A stretch of DNA of 43,977 nucleotides, taken from the NCBI RefSeq assembly GCF_002377945.1, contig NZ_DFQV01000030.1:1-43977 (forward strand), given 5' to 3'. This DNA is from Psychrobacter sp. UBA3480 (GTDB taxonomy: Bacteria; Pseudomonadota; Gammaproteobacteria; Pseudomonadales; Moraxellaceae). The first letter of the stretch is position 1, and each line of letters opens with the position of its first letter. Both the position numbers and the translations under genes were made by a program. The notes under the pieces are model-generated. The model was not told the DNA's origin. It saw only the letters and a list, made by a program, of their open reading frames with translations, and did not search any database. This document shows positions 34,491-43,059 of the stretch, one piece after another.

Positions 34491-37481
34491 ATGTCTACTG
34501 TGCTATCACACTCTCGCTCATTTATTGCGTTGCCATTGACGCTTGCGGTATCCACTTTACTGATTAGTGCGTGTAGCAATACATCAGCGGTAAAAAACAA
34601 AGGTGCGGCCAATAGCTCATCTGTCATCACCAAAAGTCCTACTAATCAAGGGGCTAATACAGGTAGTGCAGACTACTCGACTGCGTTTTTGGATGCAGAG
34701 AGCTTGGATGAGTTGGCTGACTTGTTAGAAGCCACTGACATGACCATGGTAGAAGGTAACCAACTTGCTATTCAGCAATATGGTGATTTGTGGAATCGTC
34801 TACGCGCAGGCTACCGCATGAATGGTGGTAAGCCAATCTATAATCAGCGCATTGAAGGTCAAAAAAGCTGGTTTACCAGTAGACAGGATTATCTAAATCG
34901 CCTAACTGCACGTGCCAGTCGTTATATCTATCATACGGTACGAGAGGCAGAGCGTCGCAATATTCCAACAGAGCTTGCCTTGTTACCAGTTATCGAGAGC
35001 TCTTACGATCCAAGTGGTACGAGTAGTGCAGCAGCTGCGGGCTTATGGCAGTTTATCCCAAGTACAGGCCGTATCTATGGCTTGAACCAAAGCAGCACTT
35101 ATGATGGTCGCCGCGATGTTATCGAATCAACACGTGCTGCCTATGACTTTTTAACAGCATTGCACAACCAGTTTGGTAGTTGGGAGCTAGCATTGGCTGC
35201 TTATAACGCTGGCCCTGGCCGTGTACAAAAAGCAATCGATGCCAATGCAGCGCGCGGACTGCCAACAGACTATTGGTCACTTCAACTGCCGACTGAAACG
35301 ATGAACTATGTGCCGCGCTTCTTAGCTGTAGCCGAAATCGTCGCTAAGCCTGAGCAGTATGGTGTGTATCTACCAGCTATCGCTAACCGCCAGCATTTCC
35401 GTAGTGTACCAGTTAACTATGGTGTGAGCTTGGCAGAAGTATCGCAGTTGACTGGCGTTAGCTACGATGAGCTAGAGCGTCTAAATACTGCATTGACATC
35501 AGGCCGCGTTGACTCTTCAGGTCCGCAGCGTGTCATCATTCCTAACGACGTCAGTCTCAATGCTGATGCCAAACTAAGTGGGCTCAGAGGTAACGGTACA
35601 GGTAATGTGCTTGCCTCAAACAACGCAGGTAGCTCGAGCACGACAGCGACTACGCCAAGCTATAATAACAAACCATATACCGCCTCATCACTACCGTCTA
35701 CTGGTAGTGCATTGGCTGATTATGCCGCTAGCGCAAGTGTACCTCAGCAGACCACGAGCTATATCTCACCGTCTGCGACACCAACTAGCAGCTCGGTATA
35801 CAGTGGCAATTTCTCAGCTCGCACTGAGCCACCATTGACCACAGCAGAGACCAACAAGATCAATGCTGAGCTTAAGAGCAGTAACAGTCTACCGACTACC
35901 TCAGCTCAGATTACTCAGAACAATACGATTGTCCAAGAGCCACCTCTTAGCAAAGAAGAGCGTGATTTCATCGCCAATCAAATCCGGAGAAATACCTCTG
36001 AGACCAATGTTATCAATGCTGATGGCAACATTAATCTATCAGCCGTACAAACACAGCAGTCTATCTTAGAAGCGAGCGGTGCAGAGAAGAAACTTAGCTT
36101 TGCCAAAACTTCGGTAAGTAAACCAAAACCACAAGGCACTCGTACCACTTATACGGTAAAACGTGGCGATACGCTTTCGAACATTGCGAGTCGAGCAGGG
36201 GTCAGCTGGCGTGATATTGCAGAATGGAACCAGATAGATGCCAGTGCCAATCTACTCTCTGGCAGTACGTTATATCTATATGATGCCAAGACTATCGAGC
36301 CATTGAGTACTGCTAATAACGCCGCCGCTAGTCAGCCTGACAGTTATGTTGTACAAGGTGGTGATACGCTTATCGGTACGGCCAATCGTTTTGGCTTATC
36401 GGTCACTCAGCTAGCCAGCTATAACAACTTGAGCAGCCGTGCTGATCTGCTCAGAGGTCAAAAATTATGGCTCATACCGGGTAAAGTGACTGCCCCTGCA
36501 ACGACGCCTGCAGCGCCTTCTACTAAGCCAAGTAAATCAAGCACTGCGACCAAGAACTATAAAGTAAAAGCAGGGGACGGCTTAATTGCATTGGCACGTC
36601 AATTCAATGTGTCGACAGATACTTTAGCCAGTCTCAATGGTATCAATAGTACAAGTTCGCTGTATGTTGGTCAGACGCTTAAAGTGCCAGCTAGTGTTGA
36701 TTTCGATGCTGCAAGTACGACAAGTGCTAGCAGTAGTAACAGCTCAAGCTCGGTAGCGACTACCAATTACAAAGTAAAATCAGGTGATACGCTGATTGGT
36801 ATTGCGAATAGCATCGGAGTGAGTGCAACGGAACTTGCTGCAGTAAACAGCAATTTTGATGCAAAAGCTCGCTTGCAACGTGGTCAAACGATTAAAGTTC
36901 CTGCTACTAAAGAGTTGGTCGATCGTCAGTTAAATGACAAAGCGGTCAGCTACAAAGTAAAATCAGGTGATACCTTAACGGGTGTCGCTAAACGTTACAA
37001 TATTGGCTTAAGTGATTTGGCATCAGCAAATAACTTAAATACCAACTCGAATCTGATACTGGGCCGTACTATTACCATCCCTGCTAGCGGCAGTGTGGCA
37101 AGCGCATCTAGTAGCAGTCAAAGCAGCAGCTCTGCTAGTAGTAACAGTAGTAGCTCAGCAAGCAGTGGTACGAAATTAGGTAACACTGAAAGCTATAAAG
37201 TAAAATCTGGCGATGGCCTAATTGCTCTAGCACGTCAGTTTGGCATCTCAGTAGAGGATTTGGCGGCGACCAATGATCTAGCGACCAATGCTCAGCTACA
37301 ACGCGGCCAAACGCTTAAAGTACCAAAAGCGACAGTAAGCTACACGGTTGGCTCGGGCGATAGTTTGATTGGTCTAGCACGCAAATATGGTGTCTCAACA
37401 CAAGAGCTGGCTGATATGAACAATATCGCCGCTGATACTATGTTGCAGCGTGGTCAGCGTTTGACTGTACCTAATCGCTAA
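34491..37481 (+). CDS. mltD: Membrane-bound lytic transglycosylase D-like lipoprotein with seven LysM
   Basis: 996 residues, more than twice E. coli MltD (452, two LysM). Lipoprotein signal: LISAC with Cys at residue 28. Goose-lysozyme-like SLT domain about 150-270, catalytic Glu169 in LLPVIESSYDPSG, plus GLWQFIPSTGRIYGL and LALAAYNAGPGRVQKAI. A degenerate LysM (about 302-350) follows, then a 190-residue Ser/Thr/Pro-rich linker. Seven canonical LysM repeats begin near residues 550, 616, 687, 757, 818, 899 and 948 (YTVKRGDTL/YKVKSGDTL, ...LxxGQxLxVP), joined by short Ser-rich linkers; repeats 3 and 6 share GDGLIALARQF. It cleaves peptidoglycan to 1,6-anhydro products at the outer membrane. Ser repeats near 37100-37165 suggest slippage. 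Confidence 0.95.
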   Translation: MSTVLSHSRSFIALPLTLAVSTLLISACSNTSAVKNKGAANSSSVITKSPTNQGANTGSADYSTAFLDAESLDELADLLEATDMTMVEGNQLAIQQYGDLWNRLRAGYRMNGGKPIYNQRIEGQKSWFTSRQDYLNRLTARASRYIYHTVREAERRNIPTELALLPVIESSYDPSGTSSAAAAGLWQFIPSTGRIYGLNQSSTYDGRRDVIESTRAAYDFLTALHNQFGSWELALAAYNAGPGRVQKAIDANAARGLPTDYWSLQLPTETMNYVPRFLAVAEIVAKPEQYGVYLPAIANRQHFRSVPVNYGVSLAEVSQLTGVSYDELERLNTALTSGRVDSSGPQRVIIPNDVSLNADAKLSGLRGNGTGNVLASNNAGSSSTTATTPSYNNKPYTASSLPSTGSALADYAASASVPQQTTSYISPSATPTSSSVYSGNFSARTEPPLTTAETNKINAELKSSNSLPTTSAQITQNNTIVQEPPLSKEERDFIANQIRRNTSETNVINADGNINLSAVQTQQSILEASGAEKKLSFAKTSVSKPKPQGTRTTYTVKRGDTLSNIASRAGVSWRDIAEWNQIDASANLLSGSTLYLYDAKTIEPLSTANNAAASQPDSYVVQGGDTLIGTANRFGLSVTQLASYNNLSSRADLLRGQKLWLIPGKVTAPATTPAAPSTKPSKSSTATKNYKVKAGDGLIALARQFNVSTDTLASLNGINSTSSLYVGQTLKVPASVDFDAASTTSASSSNSSSSVATTNYKVKSGDTLIGIANSIGVSATELAAVNSNFDAKARLQRGQTIKVPATKELVDRQLNDKAVSYKVKSGDTLTGVAKRYNIGLSDLASANNLNTNSNLILGRTITIPASGSVASASSSSQSSSSASSNSSSSASSGTKLGNTESYKVKSGDGLIALARQFGISVEDLAATNDLATNAQLQRGQTLKVPKATVSYTVGSGDSLIGLARKYGVSTQELADMNNIAADTMLQRGQRLTVPNR

Positions 37482-37549
37482 TGAGTAAGATATTAATGGA
37501 TGCCTTTTATATAAGGCGTCATTAATATTAATCATTAATCGTATCGCAC

Positions 37550-37584
37550 AAAAAAGCTGCTCTTTATAAGAGCAGCTTTTTTTA
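37550..37584. terminator. Bidirectional terminator between the two transglycosylase genes
   Basis: AGCTGCTCTT and AAGAGCAGCT form the stem with A6 before and T7 after (37550-37584). A weaker hairpin GATGCCTT/AAGGCGTC lies just upstream at 37499-37520. Confidence 0.93.
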
Positions 37585-37645
37585 TTTAATAAAAATGACT
37601 TACTGTTAGAAGTTAGCTTGCGAACCGTCTAGTAATAGCTACGAA

Positions 37646-38854
37646 TTAGACCGTCTGAGTTTTAATAGTCTCAAGATAGCTTCTGATATTGCTGACATAG
37701 TGCATAGCTTGACCATAACGGCTATTCGACGCTCTATTATCTGCTAAATAAGCATAGACGTTCGCCCAGCTCTTATCATCGATACCTTGAGCTCGCAGTT
37801 CGCGTTGGATTCTTTTTACCGCATTGGGACCCATGTTATAACCTGCAAGGGCAAACCAGATACGGTCAGTTTTTGGCACATCAGAGAAGTCTGCTTTCAC
37901 TTGCTCTAGATAGCGTGCACCGCCACCAATGCTTTGATAAGGATCGACACGGTCTGAGACGCCCATCGCTTTAGCAGTATTATTGGTCAGCATCATTAAT
38001 CCGCGTACGCCAGTCGGCGACACAGCATTGGCATCAAGATGTGACTCTTGATAACCCATCGCGACCAGTAGTTCCCAGTCGTGATTGTAATTGCGTGCTT
38101 GCTCTTCAAACGAAGACTGATAGTCCGGTAATTTTTCCGTCAACGTTCTCTGGAAATGATCCTGACTATAGGCATCTTTAAGCAAGTTTTGATTGTAGAA
38201 CGCGGCAAGTTTTTGTGTGTTTTGTAGCTTGATGCTATCGCACAAAAAGTAACTGGCCTTTCTTGATAGTGGATCATTGGATGAGCTAAACGTCCAACTT
38301 ACCTTAGGGTGTAGTCCGTTCTTAGTCAGACTAGAGTCATAACCACAGCTGACATTGATAGACGATAGATTCAGCTGGCTTTTTAGCTTAGTGCTAGCCG
38401 TAGTCAATGCCATGTCAGCGTTGCCGGTTCTTAATGCTTTTAGTGCTGCTTCTTCACTGGCATAGGCTTTTAGATTGATATCGACACCGAGCTCGTCGGC
38501 ATAAGTGCGCACCAGATCAAACCCAAAACCATGTTGGAAGCCATCGGTAGCAAAGTAAGTGCTATCGCCTGGTACCGCAGCAATGGTCAAGGTGTTTTCC
38601 AGCATGACATTGTCATAGGCTGGTACCGATGTGTTCATGGTCGTCAAACTCTCAGCGGGCAACGAGAGTAAAGCGATACTAGAGATTTGTGCCAGCTTTT
38701 TGGTTCTGGCAAAACGATTAGACGCAATAGGGGTAACGGATGAAACGATGTTACTTTTGGTGTTCAGTAGGCGTTTAGATGGACGCAGTAAATATGAAAT
38801 ACGGCGTTTGGCCCCTTGCGCAGATACTTTTACACGATAAGTAATACGCTGCAT
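37646..38854 (-). CDS. MltF-like lytic transglycosylase (binding-protein domain plus SLT)
   Basis: 402 residues. Start at 38854 is well supported: AGGAG eight bases upstream. The first ~70 residues are basic and poorly signal-like (RVKVSAQGAKRRISYLL, later ISSIALLSLPAESL). Residues about 85-220 resemble half a periplasmic binding domain (LTIAAVPGDSTYF, GFQHGFGFDLVRTYADELGV), as in the regulatory lobe of MltF; E. coli MltF is 518 residues, so this lobe is reduced. The C-terminal SLT domain (about 255-390) has Glu270 in AMGYQESHLD, VSPTGVRGLMMLT and LAGYNMGPNAV, the MltF/Slt set. A glycan-strand cleaving enzyme at the envelope. Export route is uncertain. Converges on the MltD-like gene through a shared terminator. 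Confidence 0.88.
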   Translation of the reverse strand: MQRITYRVKVSAQGAKRRISYLLRPSKRLLNTKSNIVSSVTPIASNRFARTKKLAQISSIALLSLPAESLTTMNTSVPAYDNVMLENTLTIAAVPGDSTYFATDGFQHGFGFDLVRTYADELGVDINLKAYASEEAALKALRTGNADMALTTASTKLKSQLNLSSINVSCGYDSSLTKNGLHPKVSWTFSSSNDPLSRKASYFLCDSIKLQNTQKLAAFYNQNLLKDAYSQDHFQRTLTEKLPDYQSSFEEQARNYNHDWELLVAMGYQESHLDANAVSPTGVRGLMMLTNNTAKAMGVSDRVDPYQSIGGGARYLEQVKADFSDVPKTDRIWFALAGYNMGPNAVKRIQRELRAQGIDDKSWANVYAYLADNRASNSRYGQAMHYVSNIRSYLETIKTQTV

Positions 38855-38947
38855 GGATGTCTCCTGATTTTAGCCATCCTTCTTACCGCAAAAACACGTA
38901 TAAATATATGTGCATAATATTGACATATATCGATATCGTATCTTAAA

Positions 38948-38983
38948 TAGAGTGGCATTTTTAATAGGATAAATGCCGCTCTA
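38948..38983. repeat. 13-bp-stem hairpin upstream of the MltF-like gene
   Basis: TAGAGTGGCATTT (38948-38960) pairs with AAATGCCGCTCTA (38971-38983), one G-U pair, 10-base loop, 94 bp before the gene start. No clear U tract. Terminator, 5' leader fold or end of a small RNA are possible. Confidence 0.6.
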
Positions 38984-39789
38984 TCTTGTTTGACTATAGC
39001 GCCACTAGCGTACTCTCTCTAAGAGTTAGTGGGATAGTTTGTCGTCAGCCAGCTATCGATATGTCATAAAAGCGTTCTAAAGCAGTGTTTATAAGTACTG
39101 GTGTAAAATACTGAACGCACAACAACGCGAAGGATATAAATCAGATGATTCCTTCATCGATAACTAAATATGGCTAGTGGCCAAACAACTATATGTCAAA
39201 CATAGGTAAGGTCATGATTAAGTTATTGAGACAAAGACATAGCTTGAAACATTGATGTAAGGTTTTGCCAATGAGGCAAATACATTCATCTGTTTTAACT
39301 ATGCTAACTTTGATGGCTGGCTATACTTTGAATCACTAATATTAAGTTACTAGTAATAGAATAGCTGGCTACTAAAGTTGTTTGTCCAGCAATGAGGGTA
39401 AGCAAAATAACCAAGATTGATAGTTTATAGCGGTCTATCAAACTGACTATGTCATACCGTCATCGCGACACCAAAAATAAAAAAATACCATGCTGCTAAC
39501 ATATATAGTGCAAACATAGTATTTCAATGGGTAGCGGCTTAAAATCTTATCGCTGATATAGCATGATAAAGTCTTAAACAACTACCAGCATTATTTTAGT
39601 GCCATAACCGGAAGCTGTAATAATGGGAAGTTTCATGACAAAACGTTCTTTCTTACGGGTAGTAATATGCGGTTACTAATTGCATTATTCAAGTGGAGTT
39701 AAGAAAAAAGCGATAAAACTTAACAATTAAGATATAAACGGTTAATTTCCCAGATATTTGGTACATAATAATCAAAAATAGAATAACAA

Positions 39790-39868
39790 AGTTCAAATAG
39801 TAGTAAAACTAGACTTTGTGCTTATAGTTTGACTATAGCATTAGCAAGTCTAGTTTGGCTTTTGAACT
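39790..39868. repeat. Three-level nested inverted repeat (79 bp)
   Basis: Outer AGTTCAAA (39790-39797) with TTTGAACT (39861-39868); middle AAACTAGACTT (39806-39816) with AAGTCTAGTTT (39846-39856); inner TATAGT (39823-39828) with ACTATA (39832-39837), loop TTG. The levels are separated by similar short unpaired stretches, so the whole element folds as one long interrupted hairpin on either strand. It lies 68 bp past the NIF3-like gene (minus strand). Confidence 0.8.
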
Positions 39869-39935
39869 ATCATTTTCTCTACAAGCTTTTCTCTATAAAT
39901 GACCACCGTTTAAACTGATAATTTAAGTGGCTACC

Positions 39936-40760
39936 TTATGCTGGATTTTCGATATCGATAAAAGTAACTGGCAGACCAAATTTTTGAGCGACTATCTCTC
40001 CTAACGCCTGAATACCGCCACGCTCCGTTGCATGATGACCACAAGCAAAATAGTCAATCCCAAGCTCACGCGCGCTATGCGTGGTACGCTCAGATATCTC
40101 ACCAGAGATAAACGCATCACAGCCCATAGTAGCTGCTTGCTCAATCATATCCTGCGCACCGCCTGTACATATACCTACACGTTCGATCAGCCTACCATTT
40201 GTCTGAGCAGAAGCGTCTGTATGATACTCAGCTGAGATATGTAATGGCGCGCGACCTAAAGCTTGAGTAATGGTGGCAATGAGATCGTCAGCAGTTTGCG
40301 GTGTGCAAGTAGCGATATTGCCCACAGGATGTGACTCGGAGGGATAAAGCGCACCAATAATCGTCAGGCCAAGCATATCAGCAAGTTTTGCGTTGTTGCC
40401 AGAGATTGGGTGTGCATCAAGCGGTAGATGATAGCCAAGCATAGAGATACCGTGTTGCATCAGCTTGCGCACGCGTCGACCCTTCATCCCAGTGAGCGTA
40501 GCAGGTTCGCCTTTCCAGAAGTATCCATGATGCACCATAATCGCATCGGCATTGTTAGCAATCGCAGCATCTATCAAGGCTTCACAAGCCGTGACACCAG
40601 TAACGATACGTTGAATCGGGCGTCCACCGTCGACCTGCAGACCATTAGGCGCATAGTCTTTAAACGCGCTGGTAGATAAGTAGTCGTCACAGAACTGTGT
40701 CAATTCCTGAACGCTGATGCTTTGAGTATTGGATTCAGCTGTCGTATGATTTGCAGTCAT
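39936..40760 (-). CDS. NIF3-like dinuclear metal center protein (YbgI family)
   Basis: 274 residues, as in the YbgI branch (about 250) plus a short N-terminal tail. Metal-site blocks: NGLQVDG, MVHHGYFWKGE, GYHLPLDAHPISGNN, and the C-terminal FISGEISERTTHSAREL with YFACGHHATERGGIQAL. The protein forms a ring-shaped hexamer with two divalent metals per subunit. Biochemical role unresolved; GTP cyclohydrolase-like and metal-binding roles have been proposed. AGGA lies upstream of the ATG. It is divergent from the DegS-like gene across a 380-bp gap. Confidence 0.93.
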   Translation of the reverse strand: MTANHTTAESNTQSISVQELTQFCDDYLSTSAFKDYAPNGLQVDGGRPIQRIVTGVTACEALIDAAIANNADAIMVHHGYFWKGEPATLTGMKGRRVRKLMQHGISMLGYHLPLDAHPISGNNAKLADMLGLTIIGALYPSESHPVGNIATCTPQTADDLIATITQALGRAPLHISAEYHTDASAQTNGRLIERVGICTGGAQDMIEQAATMGCDAFISGEISERTTHSARELGIDYFACGHHATERGGIQALGEIVAQKFGLPVTFIDIENPA

Positions 40761-41140
40761 TATGTTTTCCTGTCATCAATAAAGTGTATGTCGTAAGGTG
40801 CTATGGATTCACTAAGCAAAAATTATGTATTATCTGTCATGTTTGAGAGTGTTTGGTTTTGGACTTCTAGCTTTATGTTCAATTCTCGAAATGCTGAAGT
40901 GTCGAGCATCGCAAAAGTTATTTTAACATGCCGTTGTAAGCAAGCAGACAATCTGGATAACTGAAATGGTACACGATACGTTACTATTTACTGGTATTGC
41001 GGTTATAATTTATACACGTGAGTCTGCCTAGCTGTATAGCATTTGACCATTCAATTGATGAGTCAAGATTAGCTAAGCGGTCGCTATTATCTCACATCGT
41101 TTTTCACCGTTTGTTTGCAATAAATTTATAGAGGTTTTAT
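40761..41140. other. Divergent intergenic region with promoter for the protease gene
   Basis: 380 bp. On the plus strand TTACTA (40981-40986), 17-bp spacer and perfect TATAAT (41004-41009) give a plausible promoter 130 bp before the protease gene. Nothing else is recognised. Confidence 0.5.
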
Positions 41141-42466
41141 ATGTCGTCATCTCGGAACACCAATAACAAGGCGTCTTTATTAAAATGGTTACCTTGGGTC
41201 TTATTGCTGCTAGTGTTAGCAGCGTTTATCTGGTTGTTCACGAGTATGAAGTCGACGTCGGAGGCTACATGGGAGCCGCCGAGAACCCCGCCTGCCGAGC
41301 AGCAAGCAGCAGAACCAGTGTCAGACACGCCAGCGCCTATCTCTTCTTATCATAATGCGGTGGCACGTGCGTCGCAGTCTGTAGTCAACATCTATACGAC
41401 GCAAACGATGACCGAGCATCCTTATATGGATGATCCCGTACTGCGCCGGTTTTTTGAATATCATGGTGGCCCATCACAAGAGCAGGGCAATACCAATTTA
41501 GGCTCTGGTGTGATCGTATCAGAAGATGGCTATATCGTGACTAATGCCCATGTGATCGAAAAAGCAGATGAGATCACAGTCGCATTCAATGATGGTCGTA
41601 AAAGTCGTGCCAGAATCATTGGTACAGATCCTGATAGTGACCTAGCTGTGATCAAGGTCGATATGACAGGGCTGACACCACTTGGCTTCCGCGAAGATCC
41701 GATTCGTGTGGGTGATTTAGCACTAGCGATCGGTAATCCATTCGGTGTGGGTCAGACAGTGACGCAGGGGATTATCTCAGCGACTGGTCGTACTGGATTG
41801 GGCGTCAATAAGTTTGAAGACTTTATCCAGACGGATGCGGCGATTAATCCGGGTAACTCAGGCGGCGCACTGGTCGATGCTCATGGCGAGCTAGTTGGTA
41901 TTAACACCGTCATATTCTCGCGCTCTGGTGGCTCGATGGGTATTGGCTTTGCGATTCCGACGGCATTGGTTGAGCAAGTGATGAATGCCTTGATCAAAGA
42001 TGGGCGCGTCAGTCGTGGCTGGTTAGGTATCGAGATTCAGTCACAGCTACGTGACCCAACACAGTTAGAGACATCAACAGGCGTAGAAGTACTAAACGTC
42101 ATTGATAACAGTCCGGCGGCAAAAAGTGGCCTACGTGTCGGTGATATCGTCCTAACCATCGACGATGTCGAGATGACAGATGCCAATACCTTGATTCAGT
42201 ATGTTGCTCGTAAGCCACCAAATACTGAACTGGATGCGCAAATATTGCGTCAAGGTAAAAACGCCCAAGTAAAAATCACGTTAGAAGAGCGTCCAGCACA
42301 AGAGCCGCTTGAGCGTCCTGTCGTACTGCAAAATGAGAGCATGGGTGGAATGGAGCAGCCAAACATTCAAGGTGATGAAGAAACGCCAATGATGTCAAAG
42401 GCAGAGCGTGATCGTATGCGCGAAGAGCTGATGAAACTGTTTGAACAAGATGCTGCATCGCAGTAA
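41141..42466 (+). CDS. DegS/AlgW-type periplasmic serine protease
   Basis: 441 residues. One N-terminal membrane anchor (about 14-35, LLKWLPWVLLLLVLAAFIWL), no cleavable signal. Trypsin-like domain with triad His137 (VTNAHVIE), Asp167 (DSDLAVIKV) and Ser240 (NPGNSGGAL), plus LAIGNPFGVGQTVTQG. A single PDZ domain follows (about 285-385, GVEVLNVIDNSPAAKSGLRVGD), then an acidic-Glu/Met-rich tail of 45 residues. One anchor and one PDZ are the DegS/AlgW plan, the sensor that cuts the anti-sigma factor in the envelope-stress (sigma E) route; DegP would be soluble with two PDZ. The long tail is not in E. coli DegS (355). AGAGG precedes the ATG. Confidence 0.92.
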   Translation: MSSSRNTNNKASLLKWLPWVLLLLVLAAFIWLFTSMKSTSEATWEPPRTPPAEQQAAEPVSDTPAPISSYHNAVARASQSVVNIYTTQTMTEHPYMDDPVLRRFFEYHGGPSQEQGNTNLGSGVIVSEDGYIVTNAHVIEKADEITVAFNDGRKSRARIIGTDPDSDLAVIKVDMTGLTPLGFREDPIRVGDLALAIGNPFGVGQTVTQGIISATGRTGLGVNKFEDFIQTDAAINPGNSGGALVDAHGELVGINTVIFSRSGGSMGIGFAIPTALVEQVMNALIKDGRVSRGWLGIEIQSQLRDPTQLETSTGVEVLNVIDNSPAAKSGLRVGDIVLTIDDVEMTDANTLIQYVARKPPNTELDAQILRQGKNAQVKITLEERPAQEPLERPVVLQNESMGGMEQPNIQGDEETPMMSKAERDRMREELMKLFEQDAASQ

Positions 42467-42490
42467 GTCGTAGTTACTGTTACCACTATG

Positions 42491-42527
42491 TGCTGACTCA
42501 TATATACATTATGAGTCAGCATTTTTA
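42491..42527 (+). terminator. Terminator of the DegS-like gene
   Basis: TGCTGACTCATA (42491-42502) and TATGAGTCAGCA (42510-42521), perfect 12-bp stem, loop TATACAT, then TTTTTATTT. Confidence 0.92.
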
Positions 42528-42545
42528 TTTGGCTGATAACATAAG

Positions 42546-42580
42546 AAAGCGCGCTTCTTATCTAAAGGAGCGCGCTTTTT
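42546..42580. terminator. Second terminator, active on both strands
   Basis: AAAGCGCGCT (42546-42555) and AGCGCGCTTT (42569-42578), 13-base interior, T5 on the right and its complement run on the left. It separates the DegS-like gene from the convergent ferredoxin gene. Confidence 0.85.
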
Positions 42581-42634
42581 GTTGGAGCTGATTTTTTGAA
42601 GCTAGAACGCTAGCTTTATCTATATATAACCCTG

Positions 42635-42904
42635 CTATAACTTCTCAATTGGGTCATGATTGATATAAATAACACCTTGCACACGGCAACAGCAGGGCAG
42701 GATTTCATCTTCTTCAATCATTGCCAGTGGGTCAAACGGATAATCGACCGTATGCGAGCTGGCAATACGTTTGACTCGGCAACTACCACAGTAGCCTTCG
42801 CGGCATTGATAGTTTACCTCGTGTCCGGTGCGTAGCAGTCCATCTAGCAGACTCTCGTCATCATGCAGATAGAACTGCTTTTTACTGGTCATTACCCAAG
42901 TCAT
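42635..42904 (-). CDS. 2Fe-2S ferredoxin, YfaE-like (NrdB maintenance)
   Basis: 89 residues. Four cluster cysteines in the plant-type pattern: Cys34, Cys39 and Cys42 in QCREGYCGSCR, and one of Cys71-73 (CCC triplet, so the fourth ligand is ambiguous). YfaE in E. coli keeps the diiron-tyrosyl radical site of NrdB reduced or rebuilt. AGGA lies six bases before the ATG at 42904. It follows nrdB by 155 bp on the same strand, the same linkage as in E. coli, which makes the role likely. Confidence 0.92.
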   Translation of the reverse strand: MTWVMTSKKQFYLHDDESLLDGLLRTGHEVNYQCREGYCGSCRVKRIASSHTVDYPFDPLAMIEEDEILPCCCRVQGVIYINHDPIEKL

Positions 42905-43059
42905 CGTGAATCCTATTGGGATATGTCTGTGCTATTGCTATCCCTACTATTAACCCATAAGACGATTACCGCGATAGAAATTTTATAACTTCAAATTTCT
43001 ACCGCTTAAGCCTTTATCATATAAAGTCTTTCTAGCTCAAAGCTCTTACAACTCAGCTC

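Larger units (their letters stand above)
38855..39935. other. 1.08-kb gene-free spacer with repeats
   Basis: The longest gap in the window. It has no open frame of note on either strand and only very short ones (10-18 codons). It holds a 13-bp-stem hairpin (38948-38983), a 9-bp inverted repeat GCCACTAGC/GCTAGTGGC at 39001-39009 and 39173-39181, small hairpins near 39262-39280, 39417-39441 and 39484-39523, and the nested palindrome at 39790-39868. GTTTGACTATAGC occurs twice (38988-39000 and 39827-39839). It may contain an unannotated RNA; no known RNA family is recognised. Confidence 0.6.

Noticed and set aside
39135..39679. Very short open frames with ribosome-site-like purines (ATG at 39145, 39214, 39623) in the 1.08-kb spacer
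   Set aside because: 10 to 18 codons, poor or wrong spacing of the purine stretch, no hydrophobic or toxin-like pattern. Small proteins cannot be excluded but there is no positive evidence.
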